The notes under the pieces: model-generated
The model's database searches: none
What the model was told of the DNA's origin: nothing
Seen by the model: the letters and a program-made list of their open reading frames with translations, nothing else
NCBI RefSeq assembly: GCF_002855575.1
Contig: NZ_PKRQ01000011.1
Location: 1-32,573 of the forward strand
Reading direction: 5' to 3'
Length of the DNA stretch: 32,573 nucleotides
Source: Tabrizicola sp. TH137
Lineage (GTDB): Bacteria; Pseudomonadota; Alphaproteobacteria; Rhodobacterales; Rhodobacteraceae
Part shown: in pieces, positions 16,313 to 23,930 of the stretch
Layout of the letters: every line of letters starts with the position of its first letter
How positions within the stretch are numbered: the first letter of the stretch is position 1
Made by a program: the position numbers and the translations under genes

Positions 16313-17122
16313 ATGAACAGAAGACTCTTCGCCCTCGCCCTCGCCTGCGCCACCGCGTTCGGCGCCATGGCCCAGACCGCCGTCGCCCGCTCCCTGGAAG
16401 AGATCATCGCCAGCGGGGTCCTGCGCGTCGGCACCTATGCCGACCAGCCGCCCATGGCCTCGCTCAACAACGCCGGCGAATATGAAGGCTTCGATATCGA
16501 GGTCGCCAACCATATCGCCGCCGTCATGCAGGTCGAGGTCGAGATCGTGCCCCTGACCACCGCACAGCGCATCCCCTTCCTGCAATCGGGGCAGATCGAC
16601 ATTTCGCTGGGCGCGCTGACCCGCACGCCGGAACGCGCGCTTCTGGTCGATTACACCATTCCGCTCCATTCGGAATCGGTGCTGGTCCTGACGACCGAGG
16701 AAAACGCGATCACCACCTGGCGCGACCTGAACGCGCCGGACCAGACGCTGGCCTCGGGGCGCGGCTACTGGACGACCGACATGGTCAAGGCCGAACTGCC
16801 CGAAGCGAAGCAAGACCTCTACGACGCGCCCGCCGATCAGGTGCGCGCGGTGGCGCAGGGCCGCGCGACCGCCATCGTCGACATCATCGACACGATGATG
16901 GTCTTCACCGAACAATACCCGGATGTGAACTGGAAGGTCATCGAATCCGAGATCTATTCCGCCTGGTGCGCCATCGGCGTGCCGCGCGGCGAGGAAGGGC
17001 TGAAGAACTTCCTCAACGTGGTGATCTACAACATGCACAGCAGCGGCAAGACGCAGGAATACTGGGCCAAATGGTATGGCGCGCCGAACCAGAAGCCGGT
17101 TCCGCTTGACCCCGTGTTCTGA
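16313..17122 (+). CDS. ABC importer periplasmic binding protein, polar amino-acid type
   Basis: The 269-residue protein starts with a Sec signal peptide (MNRRLFALALACATAFGAMA, cleavage likely near AVA-RS) and continues as a family-3 solute-binding protein: LRVGTYADQPPMAS, then EGFDIEVANHIAAVM, the ligand-loop region DISLGALTRTPERALLVDYT, and a second lobe. The strong site AGGAGG lies six bases before the ATG. A small hairpin, GCCGCC (16268-16273) with GGCGGC (16281-16286), precedes it. Proteins of this class bind amino acids or related zwitterionic or acidic small molecules; the exact ligand cannot be read. Two permeases and an ATPase follow. Confidence 0.93.
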   Translation: MNRRLFALALACATAFGAMAQTAVARSLEEIIASGVLRVGTYADQPPMASLNNAGEYEGFDIEVANHIAAVMQVEVEIVPLTTAQRIPFLQSGQIDISLGALTRTPERALLVDYTIPLHSESVLVLTTEENAITTWRDLNAPDQTLASGRGYWTTDMVKAELPEAKQDLYDAPADQVRAVAQGRATAIVDIIDTMMVFTEQYPDVNWKVIESEIYSAWCAIGVPRGEEGLKNFLNVVIYNMHSSGKTQEYWAKWYGAPNQKPVPLDPVF

Positions 17123-17130
17123 CATCAACA

Positions 17131-17160
17131 GGCCCGGGCCCCGCAAGCTGCGCCCGGGCC
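17131..17160 (+). terminator. Intergenic hairpin between binding protein and permeases
   Basis: GGCCCGGGC at 17131-17139 pairs perfectly with GCCCGGGCC at 17152-17160 over a 12-base loop, directly after the binding-protein gene. No T-run follows. In ABC import operons such a hairpin often stabilises the upstream mRNA or causes partial termination so that more binding protein than permease is made. Confidence 0.65.
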
Positions 17161-17182
17161 GCCCTCGAACCCGCAAGGCAAG

Positions 17183-17857
17183 ATGAACTACAGCCTTCAA
17201 TACGGCCAGATCGCCGCCGACGTGCCCTATATCCTGGCGGGCGCCTGGCCGACGCTGTGGCTGACCTTCGTGATCTTCTTTGCCTCGGCCGCCCTCGGCC
17301 TCTTCATCGCCATGGCCCGGCTGAAGGGCGGGCCGGTTGCGGCGCGCGCGGCGGGGGTGTGGGTGACGCTGACCACCAACTCGCCGCTGTTCGTCGTGCT
17401 GTTCTTCCTGTTCAACGGCCTGCCGAACTGGGGCATCCTGCTGTCGCCCGTCGCGGCCACGCTGATCGCCTTCATCGCCATCTCCTCGGGCTATCTGGCC
17501 GAGATCCAGCGCGGCGGCATCCTTTCCGTCCGCGCCTCCGAACTTGACGCGGCCGAAGTGCTGGGCATGTCCCGCCTGCAGACGCTGCGCTTCGTCATCG
17601 CGCCCCATGTCATCAAGACCACCTACCCGGCGCTGTCGAACTTCTTCATCTTCACGATGCTTGGCACCTCCATGGCGTCGCTCGTGGGCGTGAACGAGCT
17701 GACCGGCCGCGCGATCGAGGTCACGTCGCGCACCTTCCGCTCGATCGAGGTCTTCTCGCTGGTCGCCGTCACCTATGTCGTCCTGTCGCTGCTGGCCAGC
17801 CTCGCGCTGGCGCTGGTGGGCAGGATGCTGTTCCGCGTCAAGGCGCGGGTGCTGTGA
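17183..17857 (+). CDS. ABC importer permease, HisM/GlnP type, first
   Basis: The 224-residue inner-membrane protein has five likely transmembrane helices and the cytoplasmic EAA loop that docks on the ATPase (ELDAAEVLGMSRLQTLRFVI). The N-terminal region WPTLWLTFVIFFASAALGL matches the polar-amino-acid uptake family. Its stop overlaps the next permease start by four bases. It is predicted to form a heterodimeric channel with the second permease. Confidence 0.92.
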   Translation: MNYSLQYGQIAADVPYILAGAWPTLWLTFVIFFASAALGLFIAMARLKGGPVAARAAGVWVTLTTNSPLFVVLFFLFNGLPNWGILLSPVAATLIAFIAISSGYLAEIQRGGILSVRASELDAAEVLGMSRLQTLRFVIAPHVIKTTYPALSNFFIFTMLGTSMASLVGVNELTGRAIEVTSRTFRSIEVFSLVAVTYVVLSLLASLALALVGRMLFRVKARVL

Positions 17858-18543
17858 TGCAGGACCTGGCCGCCCTCTTCACCCTTGGCAACATGCAGTT
17901 CCTCTTGCGCGGGGCGCTGATGACGCTGCTACTCACCCTCATCGGCTGCTCGGTCGGCCTGATCGCGGGGTTCCTCCTTGCCTATGCGCGCGGCAGTCGG
18001 GGCATGGCGCTTGCCCCCCTCCGCTGGGCTGTCATCGCCTTTGTCGAGGTGTTCCGCCGCATCCCCTTTCTGGTGACGCTCTTCCTCGTCCTTTACGCCG
18101 CCCAGCTTTTCATCCCGCGCGCGCCGCTGTTCTGGGTGGCGGTCACCTCGATCTGCCTGCTCTCCAGCGCCTATATGGCCGAGATCGTGCGCGCCGGCAT
18201 GGAAAGCGTGCCCCGCGCCCAGATCGAGGCGGCCGAGGTGATGAACCTGCCGCGCTGGCGCATCACCGCGATGATCGTGATGCCGCAGGCCTGGAAGGTG
18301 ATCCTGCCCTCGGCCGTGTCCTACATGGTGATGTTCGTCAAGGACACGGCGCTCGCCAGCCAGGCCGGGGTGTTCGAACTCATGTTCGCCGGCAAGGCGC
18401 TGGCCAACCGGGGGCTTGACCCGTTCCTGGTCTTCGCAACCGTGCTGTTTGCCTATTTCATCATCTCGTGGCCCCTCGCGCTCCTCGGCCAGACGTTGGA
18501 GCAGAGGCTGGCCCGCCGCCCCACCCGAAAGGACATCCGATGA
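17854..18543 (+). CDS. ABC importer permease, HisM/GlnP type, second
   Basis: The 229-residue membrane protein is homologous in layout to its upstream partner, with an EAA loop at IEAAEVMNLPRWRITAMIVM and the typical VSYMVMFVKDTALAS segment. It begins with an ATGA overlap with the first permease and ends with the same kind of overlap with the EthD-domain gene, so three genes are translationally coupled. It forms the second half of the importer channel. Confidence 0.92.
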   Translation: MMQDLAALFTLGNMQFLLRGALMTLLLTLIGCSVGLIAGFLLAYARGSRGMALAPLRWAVIAFVEVFRRIPFLVTLFLVLYAAQLFIPRAPLFWVAVTSICLLSSAYMAEIVRAGMESVPRAQIEAAEVMNLPRWRITAMIVMPQAWKVILPSAVSYMVMFVKDTALASQAGVFELMFAGKALANRGLDPFLVFATVLFAYFIISWPLALLGQTLEQRLARRPTRKDIR

Positions 18544-18899
18544 TCAAGGTCATGTGGTTTCTGAAACGCGCGCCGCATCTGACGCAGGCGGAATTCGCCG
18601 ACTGGTGGCTGCACCGCCACGCCCCCGACATCGCGGCGGACCAGGCGCCTTACCTGAAACGCTACGTCATCGACCTGCGGGTCGAGGATGAAAGCGCCCT
18701 TGCCGGCAAGCCCGCCCATGACCCCGAATGGGATGGCATCGCCGAACAGTGGTTCGCGACCGAAGCGGATTATAACGCCGTCTACGCCCGCGCCGACCGC
18801 CCCACCCGCGCCGATACGCTGGCCCATACCTCGGCCTTTCAACGCATGGTGGTGCGGGAATATGAACAACCGCTGGGGGGCCCCGATGCCGCATCTTGA
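18540..18899 (+). CDS. EthD-domain protein
   Basis: This small 119-residue protein has the EthD/dimeric alpha-beta-barrel pattern: an opening strand (IKVMWFLKRAPHL), the characteristic segment FADWWLHRHAPDI and a closing stretch with FQRMVVREYE. Members of this fold act as small decarboxylases, dehydratases or cyclases, or as helper subunits in catabolism of ethers and aromatics; no single reaction can be assigned. It is unusual that it lies between the permease and ATPase genes of an importer, overlapping the permease by 4 bases and the ATPase by 14. That points to an enzymatic step tightly tied to uptake. Confidence 0.85.
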   Translation: MIKVMWFLKRAPHLTQAEFADWWLHRHAPDIAADQAPYLKRYVIDLRVEDESALAGKPAHDPEWDGIAEQWFATEADYNAVYARADRPTRADTLAHTSAFQRMVVREYEQPLGGPDAAS

Positions 18900-19623
18900 G
18901 ATCACGGGCCTCGATGTCCGCTATGGTGCCGCCACGGTCCTGCAAGGCATCGACCTGAGCGTGGAGCGGGGCGAACTGGTCGGGCTGGTCGGCCCCTCTG
19001 GCTCTGGCAAGTCCACGCTGCTGCGCGCGCTGGTGGGGCTGGTGCCGCCGGTGGCGGGGCGGGTGGTGCTGAAAGGGACGGCGGTGGATTACGCCAGCAA
19101 AGCCTCACTCCGGGCGTTCCGCGACCATACCGCCATCGTGTTCCAGCAATACAACCTCTTCCAGAACATGTCGGTGCTGGACAACATCACCGTCACCCCG
19201 ATCAAGGTGCGCCACCGCCCGAGGGCCGAGGCCGAGGCCGAGGCCCGCGCCCTTCTGGCCCGCGTGGGCCTGGCCGACAAGGCCGATGCCTTCCCCGACC
19301 AGCTGTCCGGCGGCCAGCAGCAGCGCGTCGCCATCGCCCGCGCCCTTGCCCTGAAACCCGCACTGATCCTGCTGGACGAGGTGACAGCAGCCCTTGACCC
19401 CGAACTTGTCCGCGATGTGCTGGATGTGATCCAGGATCTGGCCCGCGACGGGATCACCATGCTTCTGGTCAGCCATGAGATGGGCTTCATCCGCGAAGCC
19501 GCGCATCGTGTGGTGATGATGGACGCCGGCCGCGTGGTCGAGGTCGGGCCGCCCGCCCAGATCTTCGACGCGCCGCAGCAGGACCGGACGCGCGCCTTCA
19601 TGTCCAAGATCATCCGGCATTAA
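18886..19623 (+). CDS. ABC importer ATPase, polar amino-acid type
   Basis: The 245-residue ATPase has all motifs: Walker [11 protein letters not shown]-loop VFQQYNLF, signature LSGGQQQR, Walker [13 protein letters not shown] and the switch histidine in VSHEMGF. The ALDPELV run after Walker B is typical of the amino-acid-uptake branch. The ATG at 18886 gives the standard start before [10 protein letters not shown]; an alternative ATG at 18862 would lengthen the overlap with the EthD gene. It powers the importer formed by its upstream neighbours. Confidence 0.94.
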   Translation: MPHLEITGLDVRYGAATVLQGIDLSVERGELVGLVGPSGSGKSTLLRALVGLVPPVAGRVVLKGTAVDYASKASLRAFRDHTAIVFQQYNLFQNMSVLDNITVTPIKVRHRPRAEAEAEARALLARVGLADKADAFPDQLSGGQQQRVAIARALALKPALILLDEVTAALDPELVRDVLDVIQDLARDGITMLLVSHEMGFIREAAHRVVMMDAGRVVEVGPPAQIFDAPQQDRTRAFMSKIIRH

Positions 19624-19632
19624 GGGGGAAAC

Positions 19633-20376
19633 ATGCGGTTCTCAGGCAAACGGGTTCTGATCGTCGGCGCCTCCTCCGGCCTTGGTGCCGCCGCGGCGCG
19701 GGCCTTCGCGGGCCAGGGCGCGGCGCTGGTGCTGGTGGACCGGGACGCGGCGGGGGTGCAGCACCTCGCCGCCACACTGCCGGATGCCACCGCGATTGCA
19801 GGCGACGCCACCGACGCCGCCACCGTCGCCGCCGCCACGGCAGGCGCGGTGGATATCCTGATCCACACCGCCGGGATCGACCCCTTGTCGGCCACCGATG
19901 TGCCCGGCACCAGCCTGGACGACTGGCAGGCGATCCTCGCGGTCAACCTGACCTCGGCCTTCCTTTTCGCCCGCGCCGTCCTGCCGGGGATGATCGACCG
20001 GCGCTGCGGCACGTTGCTCTTCACCGGCTCCATCGCCGGGCTGAAACCCACGCCGAATGAGGTCGCCTATTCCGTCTCGAAGGCCGGGGTCATCCAGCTG
20101 ATGCGGGCCATCGCGCTGGACCATGCGCGCCAGGGCATCCGCGCCAATGCGCTGTGCCCCGGCTTTCTGGAATCCGTCATGGCCGATCGCAAGGGGGCCA
20201 TGACCGCCGACGCCCTCGCCGCCCGGTCCGAGGCCGCCGCCGCCCTCGTCCCCCTCGGGCGCGAGGGGCGCTATGCCGAAATGGCCGCCCTGGCAATGAC
20301 CCTATGCGACGATGCGGTCTCGGGCTACATCACCGGCCAATCGATTGTGGCGGATGGTGGGATGATGCTCGCATGA
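19633..20376 (+). CDS. Short-chain dehydrogenase/reductase, operon gene 8
   Basis: This 247-residue classical SDR shows IVGASSGLG, VDRD after strand 2 (favouring NAD(H)), HTAGID, the catalytic Ser in LFTGSIAG, YSVSKAG with Tyr and Lys, and a C-terminal YITGQSIVADGG. It begins nine bases after the ATPase stop and its own stop overlaps the GntR start (ATGA). With the SDR at 15518 it gives the pathway two separate alcohol/ketone steps, for example on two different hydroxyls of one molecule. Confidence 0.9.
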   Translation: MRFSGKRVLIVGASSGLGAAAARAFAGQGAALVLVDRDAAGVQHLAATLPDATAIAGDATDAATVAAATAGAVDILIHTAGIDPLSATDVPGTSLDDWQAILAVNLTSAFLFARAVLPGMIDRRCGTLLFTGSIAGLKPTPNEVAYSVSKAGVIQLMRAIALDHARQGIRANALCPGFLESVMADRKGAMTADALAARSEAAAALVPLGREGRYAEMAALAMTLCDDAVSGYITGQSIVADGGMMLA

Positions 20377-21077
20377 CCAAGGAACCGAAGCTGGCCACCG
20401 AAAAGCAGCCGCGTGGCGGGAATGTCGACCTCGTCTATTCCACCCTGCGCGACGATATCCTCGAACTGCGCCGCGCCCCGGGCGAGGTGCTGGACGAAGC
20501 CGAGATTGCCGCCACCTTCGGCCTGTCCCGTTCCCCCGTGCGCGAGGCGATCGTGCGCCTGACCGCCGAAGGCCTGGCCGAGGCGCTGAAGAACCGGGGC
20601 GCCGTCGTCTCCCGCCTGGATATCGAGACGCTGCCCGCCTATTTCGACGCGCAGACGCTGCTCTTTCGCCTGACCTCGCGGCTGGCGGCGCAGCGGGGCG
20701 GCCCCCTGGCGGCCGCCCGCCTGCAACGCATCCAGGATCGGCATGAAACCATCGTCGCCGCGCGCGATGCCAACGGGGTGATCCTGTCCAACCGCCAGTT
20801 CCATCTGGAAATCGCGGCCATCGGCGGCAACCGCTATTATCAGGACTGGCTGGGCGGCATCCTCGACCAGGGCCAGCGCATCATGCGGCTCTACGTCCGC
20901 CTGCATGACGAGGCGGTGCCGACCGACCAGCTCTCGTTTCACCACGCCCTGATCGACGCCATCGCCCGCAAGGATGTCGACGCCGCCGACCGCGCCGCCG
21001 CCGCCGATGCGCAGATCGTCCGCGACGAGATCTCGCGCCAGATTTCGGCGGGGGCCGCGCTGACGGTGCCGCTTTAG
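20373..21077 (+). CDS. GntR-family regulator, FCD subfamily
   Basis: The 234-residue protein has an N-terminal winged helix (VYSTLRDDILELRRAPGEVL, then AEIAATFGLSRSPVREAI and LTAEGL) followed by an all-helical FCD ligand domain with metal-ligand-like histidines in NRQFHLEIAAI and LSFHHALIDAI. FCD regulators typically respond to organic acids or sugar acids. It is the last gene of the importer/dehydrogenase operon, coupled to the SDR by a 4-base overlap, and likely controls the operon through the boxes at 13744-13772. The gene ends four bases before the convergent hppD stop. Confidence 0.92.
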   Translation: MTKEPKLATEKQPRGGNVDLVYSTLRDDILELRRAPGEVLDEAEIAATFGLSRSPVREAIVRLTAEGLAEALKNRGAVVSRLDIETLPAYFDAQTLLFRLTSRLAAQRGGPLAAARLQRIQDRHETIVAARDANGVILSNRQFHLEIAAIGGNRYYQDWLGGILDQGQRIMRLYVRLHDEAVPTDQLSFHHALIDAIARKDVDAADRAAAADAQIVRDEISRQISAGAALTVPL

Positions 21078-21080
21078 GCC

Positions 21081-22178
21081 TCAGGTCAGCGACAGGACCC
21101 CGCGATCCAGCTGATCCTGCTCGATGCTTTCAAACAGCGCGCGGAAGTTGCCTTCGCCAAAGCCGTCGTCGCCCTTGCGCTGGATGAACTCGAAGAAGAT
21201 CGGCCCGATCACGGTTTTCGAGAAGATCTGCAGCAGGATCTTCGTCTCGCCGCCGCCGACCACCCCCTCGCCGTCGATCAGGATGCCATGGCGCGCCATC
21301 CGGTCGATGGGTTCCTGATGCCCCACCACACGCGTCTTCGACAGCTCGTAATAGGCCATCGGCGGCTTCGGCATGAACTTCAGACCCCGCGCGGCGATGG
21401 TATCGGTCGCGCTGTAAAGATCGTCCGAGCCGACCGCGATATGCTGGATCCCCTCGCCGTTATAGCGCTTCAGGTATTCGACGATCTGCCCCGTCTCGCC
21501 CCGATCCTCGTTGATCGGAATACGGATGCGCCCGCAGGGGCTGGTCAGCGCGCGCGACAGCAGGCCGGTATACTTGCCGGCGATGTCGAAGAACCGTATC
21601 TGACGAAAGTTGAACAGCCGCCCGTAGAAGTCGAACCACCTGTCCATGTTGCCGCGATGGACGTTGTGGGTCAGGTGATCCAGATAGTGGAACCCCACCC
21701 CCGGCGGTTTCGGCTGGGCAACCCAGTCGAAACCCGCGTCATAGGGCGACAGGCCCGCGCCATAACGGTCGATGAAATAGATCAGCGATCCGCCGATCCC
21801 CACGATTGCCGGCAGGTCCAGCACGCGATCCGCACCCGCATAGGGCTCTGCCCCATTGGCCAGCGCATGGGCATAGGCTTTGGCCGCATCCGCCACCCGC
21901 CAGCCCATCGAGGGCGCGCAGGGCCCGTGCTCCTGCACGAAACGGCGGGCATGGCTGCCGGGGTCATCGTTCAGGATATAGGTGATGTCGCCCTGCTGCC
22001 AAAGTTCCACCGCGCGGCTCTGGTGGCGGGCGACCAGGGTATATCCCATCCGCTGAAAAAGACCGCGCAGCTCCTCGGGGTTCGGATGGGCGAATTCCAC
22101 GAATTCGAACCCGTCGGTCCCCGCCGGATTGTCGGCGCTGATCCGGGCGCGGGGGGCATCATGCGGAAAGGGACCCAT
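21081..22178 (-). CDS. hppD: 4-Hydroxyphenylpyruvate dioxygenase
   Basis: The 365-residue enzyme converts 4-hydroxyphenylpyruvate to homogentisate with release of CO2. Both vicinal-oxygen-chelate halves are present and the Fe(II) facial triad is visible: His168 in DHLTHNV, His246 in GIQHIAV and Glu330 in IFFEFIQRKG. The C-terminal signature GDDGFGEGNFRALFESIE is diagnostic. The start at 22178 (MGPFPHD) is preferred over ATGs at 22184 and further upstream because AGGAG lies six bases before it. It is transcribed divergently from an Lrp-type regulator across a 132-bp gap with an inverted repeat. Confidence 0.97.
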   Translation of the reverse strand: MGPFPHDAPRARISADNPAGTDGFEFVEFAHPNPEELRGLFQRMGYTLVARHQSRAVELWQQGDITYILNDDPGSHARRFVQEHGPCAPSMGWRVADAAKAYAHALANGAEPYAGADRVLDLPAIVGIGGSLIYFIDRYGAGLSPYDAGFDWVAQPKPPGVGFHYLDHLTHNVHRGNMDRWFDFYGRLFNFRQIRFFDIAGKYTGLLSRALTSPCGRIRIPINEDRGETGQIVEYLKRYNGEGIQHIAVGSDDLYSATDTIAARGLKFMPKPPMAYYELSKTRVVGHQEPIDRMARHGILIDGEGVVGGGETKILLQIFSKTVIGPIFFEFIQRKGDDGFGEGNFRALFESIEQDQLDRGVLSLT

Positions 22179-22234
22179 CGGCATCTCCTGAGGTGCTTGC
22201 CCTGTCATCGTCGCACCGAACCGCCCGGCCTTGT

Positions 22235-22270
22235 GCGCATTATCAGGCTTGAATCCGCCCTGATATGCGC
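22235..22270. promoter_or_regulatory. Inverted repeat between hppD and the Lrp gene
   Basis: GCGCATTATCAG (22235-22246) and CTGATATGCGC (22260-22270) form an inverted pair differing by one T, with 13 bases between. The location between divergent genes and the spacing fit a binding site for the adjacent Lrp/AsnC regulator. Confidence 0.65.
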
Positions 22271-22310
22271 GATCATCGCACCAGACGACCGAATGACGCG
22301 AGCATCCCGC

Positions 22311-22766
22311 ATGATCGACCAGACCGATTCCCGCCTGCTGGCCGAGGTCCAGCGCCGCGCCGACATCACGGCGGCGGACCTGGGGCAGATCCTGAACCTC
22401 TCTCCCAGTCAGGCCGCCCGTCGCCGCCAGCGGCTGGAGCAGGCCGGCGTGATCACCGGCACCCGCTGCCGGCTTGATCCGGGAAAGCTGGGGCTGACCG
22501 TGCAGGCCTTCGTGCAGGTCCAGATGGCCGCGCACAGCCCCGAGGCCGCGCGATCCTTCCTGACCCTGATCGCCACCCTGCCCGAGGTTGTGGCCTGCTG
22601 GACCCTGACGGGAGAGGCGGATTACCTCCTCCGCGTCTGGTGCGCCGATCTGGCCGCGCTGAACCGGCTGATCCATCACCGCCTTCTGCCCCACGCCGCC
22701 GTGTCGCGCGTGCAAAGCCAGATCGTGATGGACCAGCCGAAGGCGGATTCCGGCCTGCCGGTCTAG
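22311..22766 (+). CDS. Lrp/AsnC-family transcriptional regulator
   Basis: The 151-residue protein begins with the typical Lrp opening (MIDQTDSRLLAEVQRRADIT) and helix-turn-helix (DLGQILNLSPSQAARRRQRLE, close to the usual AxxxGLSxxxVxxRxxxLE), then the RAM effector domain with LTVQAFVQVQM and VVACWTLTGEADYLLRV. The ATG at 22311 matches the family start; another at 22293 is possible. Such regulators sense amino acids, here plausibly tyrosine or phenylalanine, and often activate the divergent catabolic gene, here hppD. It overlaps the convergent MarR gene by four bases. Confidence 0.92.
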   Translation: MIDQTDSRLLAEVQRRADITAADLGQILNLSPSQAARRRQRLEQAGVITGTRCRLDPGKLGLTVQAFVQVQMAAHSPEAARSFLTLIATLPEVVACWTLTGEADYLLRVWCADLAALNRLIHHRLLPHAAVSRVQSQIVMDQPKADSGLPV

Positions 22767-23191
22767 GCGCCCGCGATCAGCCGCCGCAGCGCGGCCTCCA
22801 GCGGGCCCGCCGCCCCGCCCAACCGGTCGCGCAGCGCCTGGTCATGCTGGCGGGCCTCTTGCCCCAGCGCGGCAAAGACCGCGCGGCCGGTATCGGTAAG
22901 CCGCAGCACCTCGGCCCGGCCGTCCTGCGGGTCGGGCGCGCGCTGCAACAGACCCTGCCCCTCCAGCGCGGTCACCGCACGGCTGACCTTGGTCTTCTCC
23001 ACATGGCTTGCCGCACAGATCGCCGTCGCCGTCATCGCGCCGAACCGGCCAAGGTTCGCCAGCACCCGCCACTGCGTCCGCGTCATCCCATAAGCGGCGT
23101 AGACCGGCTGAAACCCCCGCGACGTCGCCTCGGCCGCCTGGTTCAGAAGATAGGGCAGGAACTGGTCAAGGTCGAACTCCGGGTCCGTCAT
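22763..23191 (-). CDS. MarR-family regulator of the homogentisate genes
   Basis: The 142-residue MarR protein has the helix-turn-helix region MTATAICAASHVEKTKVSRAV and a wing with PQDGRAEVLRLTDTG. It follows maiA with a 4-base overlap and is transcribed with it. In Pseudomonas the IclR protein HmgR fills the equivalent role; here a MarR protein linked to hmgA/maiA is the obvious candidate, and an 18-bp perfect palindrome between maiA and hmgA fits a MarR dimer. The inducer would be homogentisate or a neighbour metabolite (inferred). Confidence 0.9.
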   Translation of the reverse strand: MTDPEFDLDQFLPYLLNQAAEATSRGFQPVYAAYGMTRTQWRVLANLGRFGAMTATAICAASHVEKTKVSRAVTALEGQGLLQRAPDPQDGRAEVLRLTDTGRAVFAALGQEARQHDQALRDRLGGAAGPLEAALRRLIAGA

Positions 23192-23814
23192 GTGTCGGGC
23201 CTGGTCTGGTCAGGGTGGGCGGCGGCAAAGGCGGGCAGGGCCCCGGCCCGGTCGGCGATGCCGGTCAGCCGCGGAAAGGCGGCCAGATCAACTCCCCAGC
23301 GCCGCGCGTTGTAAACCTGCGGGACAAGGCAGATGTCGGCAAGGCTCGGCCGGTCGCCATGGCAGAACGGGCTGCCCCCTTGCAGCAACCCCTCCACCCC
23401 CGCCAGGCCAAGCGTGATGAAATGCCCCATCCACGCCGCCATCGCCGCCGGATCATCCCCTGCCGCATGGCGTGCCACGCGCAGGTTGCAGACCGGCTGG
23501 ATATCCATCGCGATGGCATGGGCCAGCGCCCGCACCCGCGCCCGATCCGCCGGACCGGCAGGCAGGAACCCGGGGCCCCGCGTCTCCTCCAGATAGTCCA
23601 GGATCGCCAGCGACTGCGTCAGCCGCAGCCCGTCGATCTCCAGCACCGGGACCAGGCCTTGCGGGTTCAGCGCCAGATGCGCGGGCAAGGCCTGCGCGCC
23701 CGCCGCAAGGTTCACCTCGACCCGGGCATAGGGCAGCCCCGTCAGGTTCAGCGCAATCCGCACCCGGTAGGCCGAGGAAGATCGCCAGTAATCGTGCAGC
23801 ACAATCCTTGGCAT
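23188..23814 (-). CDS. maiA: Maleylacetoacetate isomerase (zeta-class GST)
   Basis: The 208-residue protein isomerises maleylacetoacetate to fumarylacetoacetate with glutathione. The zeta-class active-site motif is seen as [16 protein letters not shown] (usual SSCSWRVRIAL; here Ala replaces Cys), followed by [13 protein letters not shown] and the [10 protein letters not shown] glutathione-binding segment. The C-terminal helical domain has [16 protein letters not shown]. The start at 23814 (MPRIVLHDY) fits family length; upstream ATGs would overlap the operator. It is the first gene of a two-gene unit with marR, divergent from hmgA. Confidence 0.93.
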   Translation of the reverse strand: MPRIVLHDYWRSSSAYRVRIALNLTGLPYARVEVNLAAGAQALPAHLALNPQGLVPVLEIDGLRLTQSLAILDYLEETRGPGFLPAGPADRARVRALAHAIAMDIQPVCNLRVARHAAGDDPAAMAAWMGHFITLGLAGVEGLLQGGSPFCHGDRPSLADICLVPQVYNARRWGVDLAAFPRLTGIADRAGALPAFAAAHPDQTRPDT

Positions 23815-23864
23815 CCCGGCCCCCCGTGCCACGATCACCCTTTGCGCCCCACCCTTGCTCAAAC

Positions 23865-23882
23865 TGGTTGCATTTGCAACCA
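23865..23882. promoter_or_regulatory. Perfect 18-bp palindrome between maiA and hmgA
   Basis: TGGTTGCATTTGCAACCA is an uninterrupted dyad (8-base arms, 2-base centre) lying between the two divergent units. Its position, about 50 bases from each start, and size fit the operator of the MarR protein encoded next to maiA. Confidence 0.8.
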
Positions 23883-23930
23883 ATATCGCCGATCATGCCT
23901 CCGAACCCGCCGCAAGCGCAGGACCCCCCG

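Noticed and set aside
15464-17608. Very long open frame (714 codons) on the minus strand across the SDR, binding-protein and permease genes
   Set aside because: It is antisense to three well-recognised genes, rich in Gly/Arg/His, and its openness is explained by the high third-position G+C of the real genes.
21288-22292. Long plus-strand frame running into the Lrp gene
   Set aside because: The first 335 codons are antisense to hppD; only the final 151 codons form a recognised protein.
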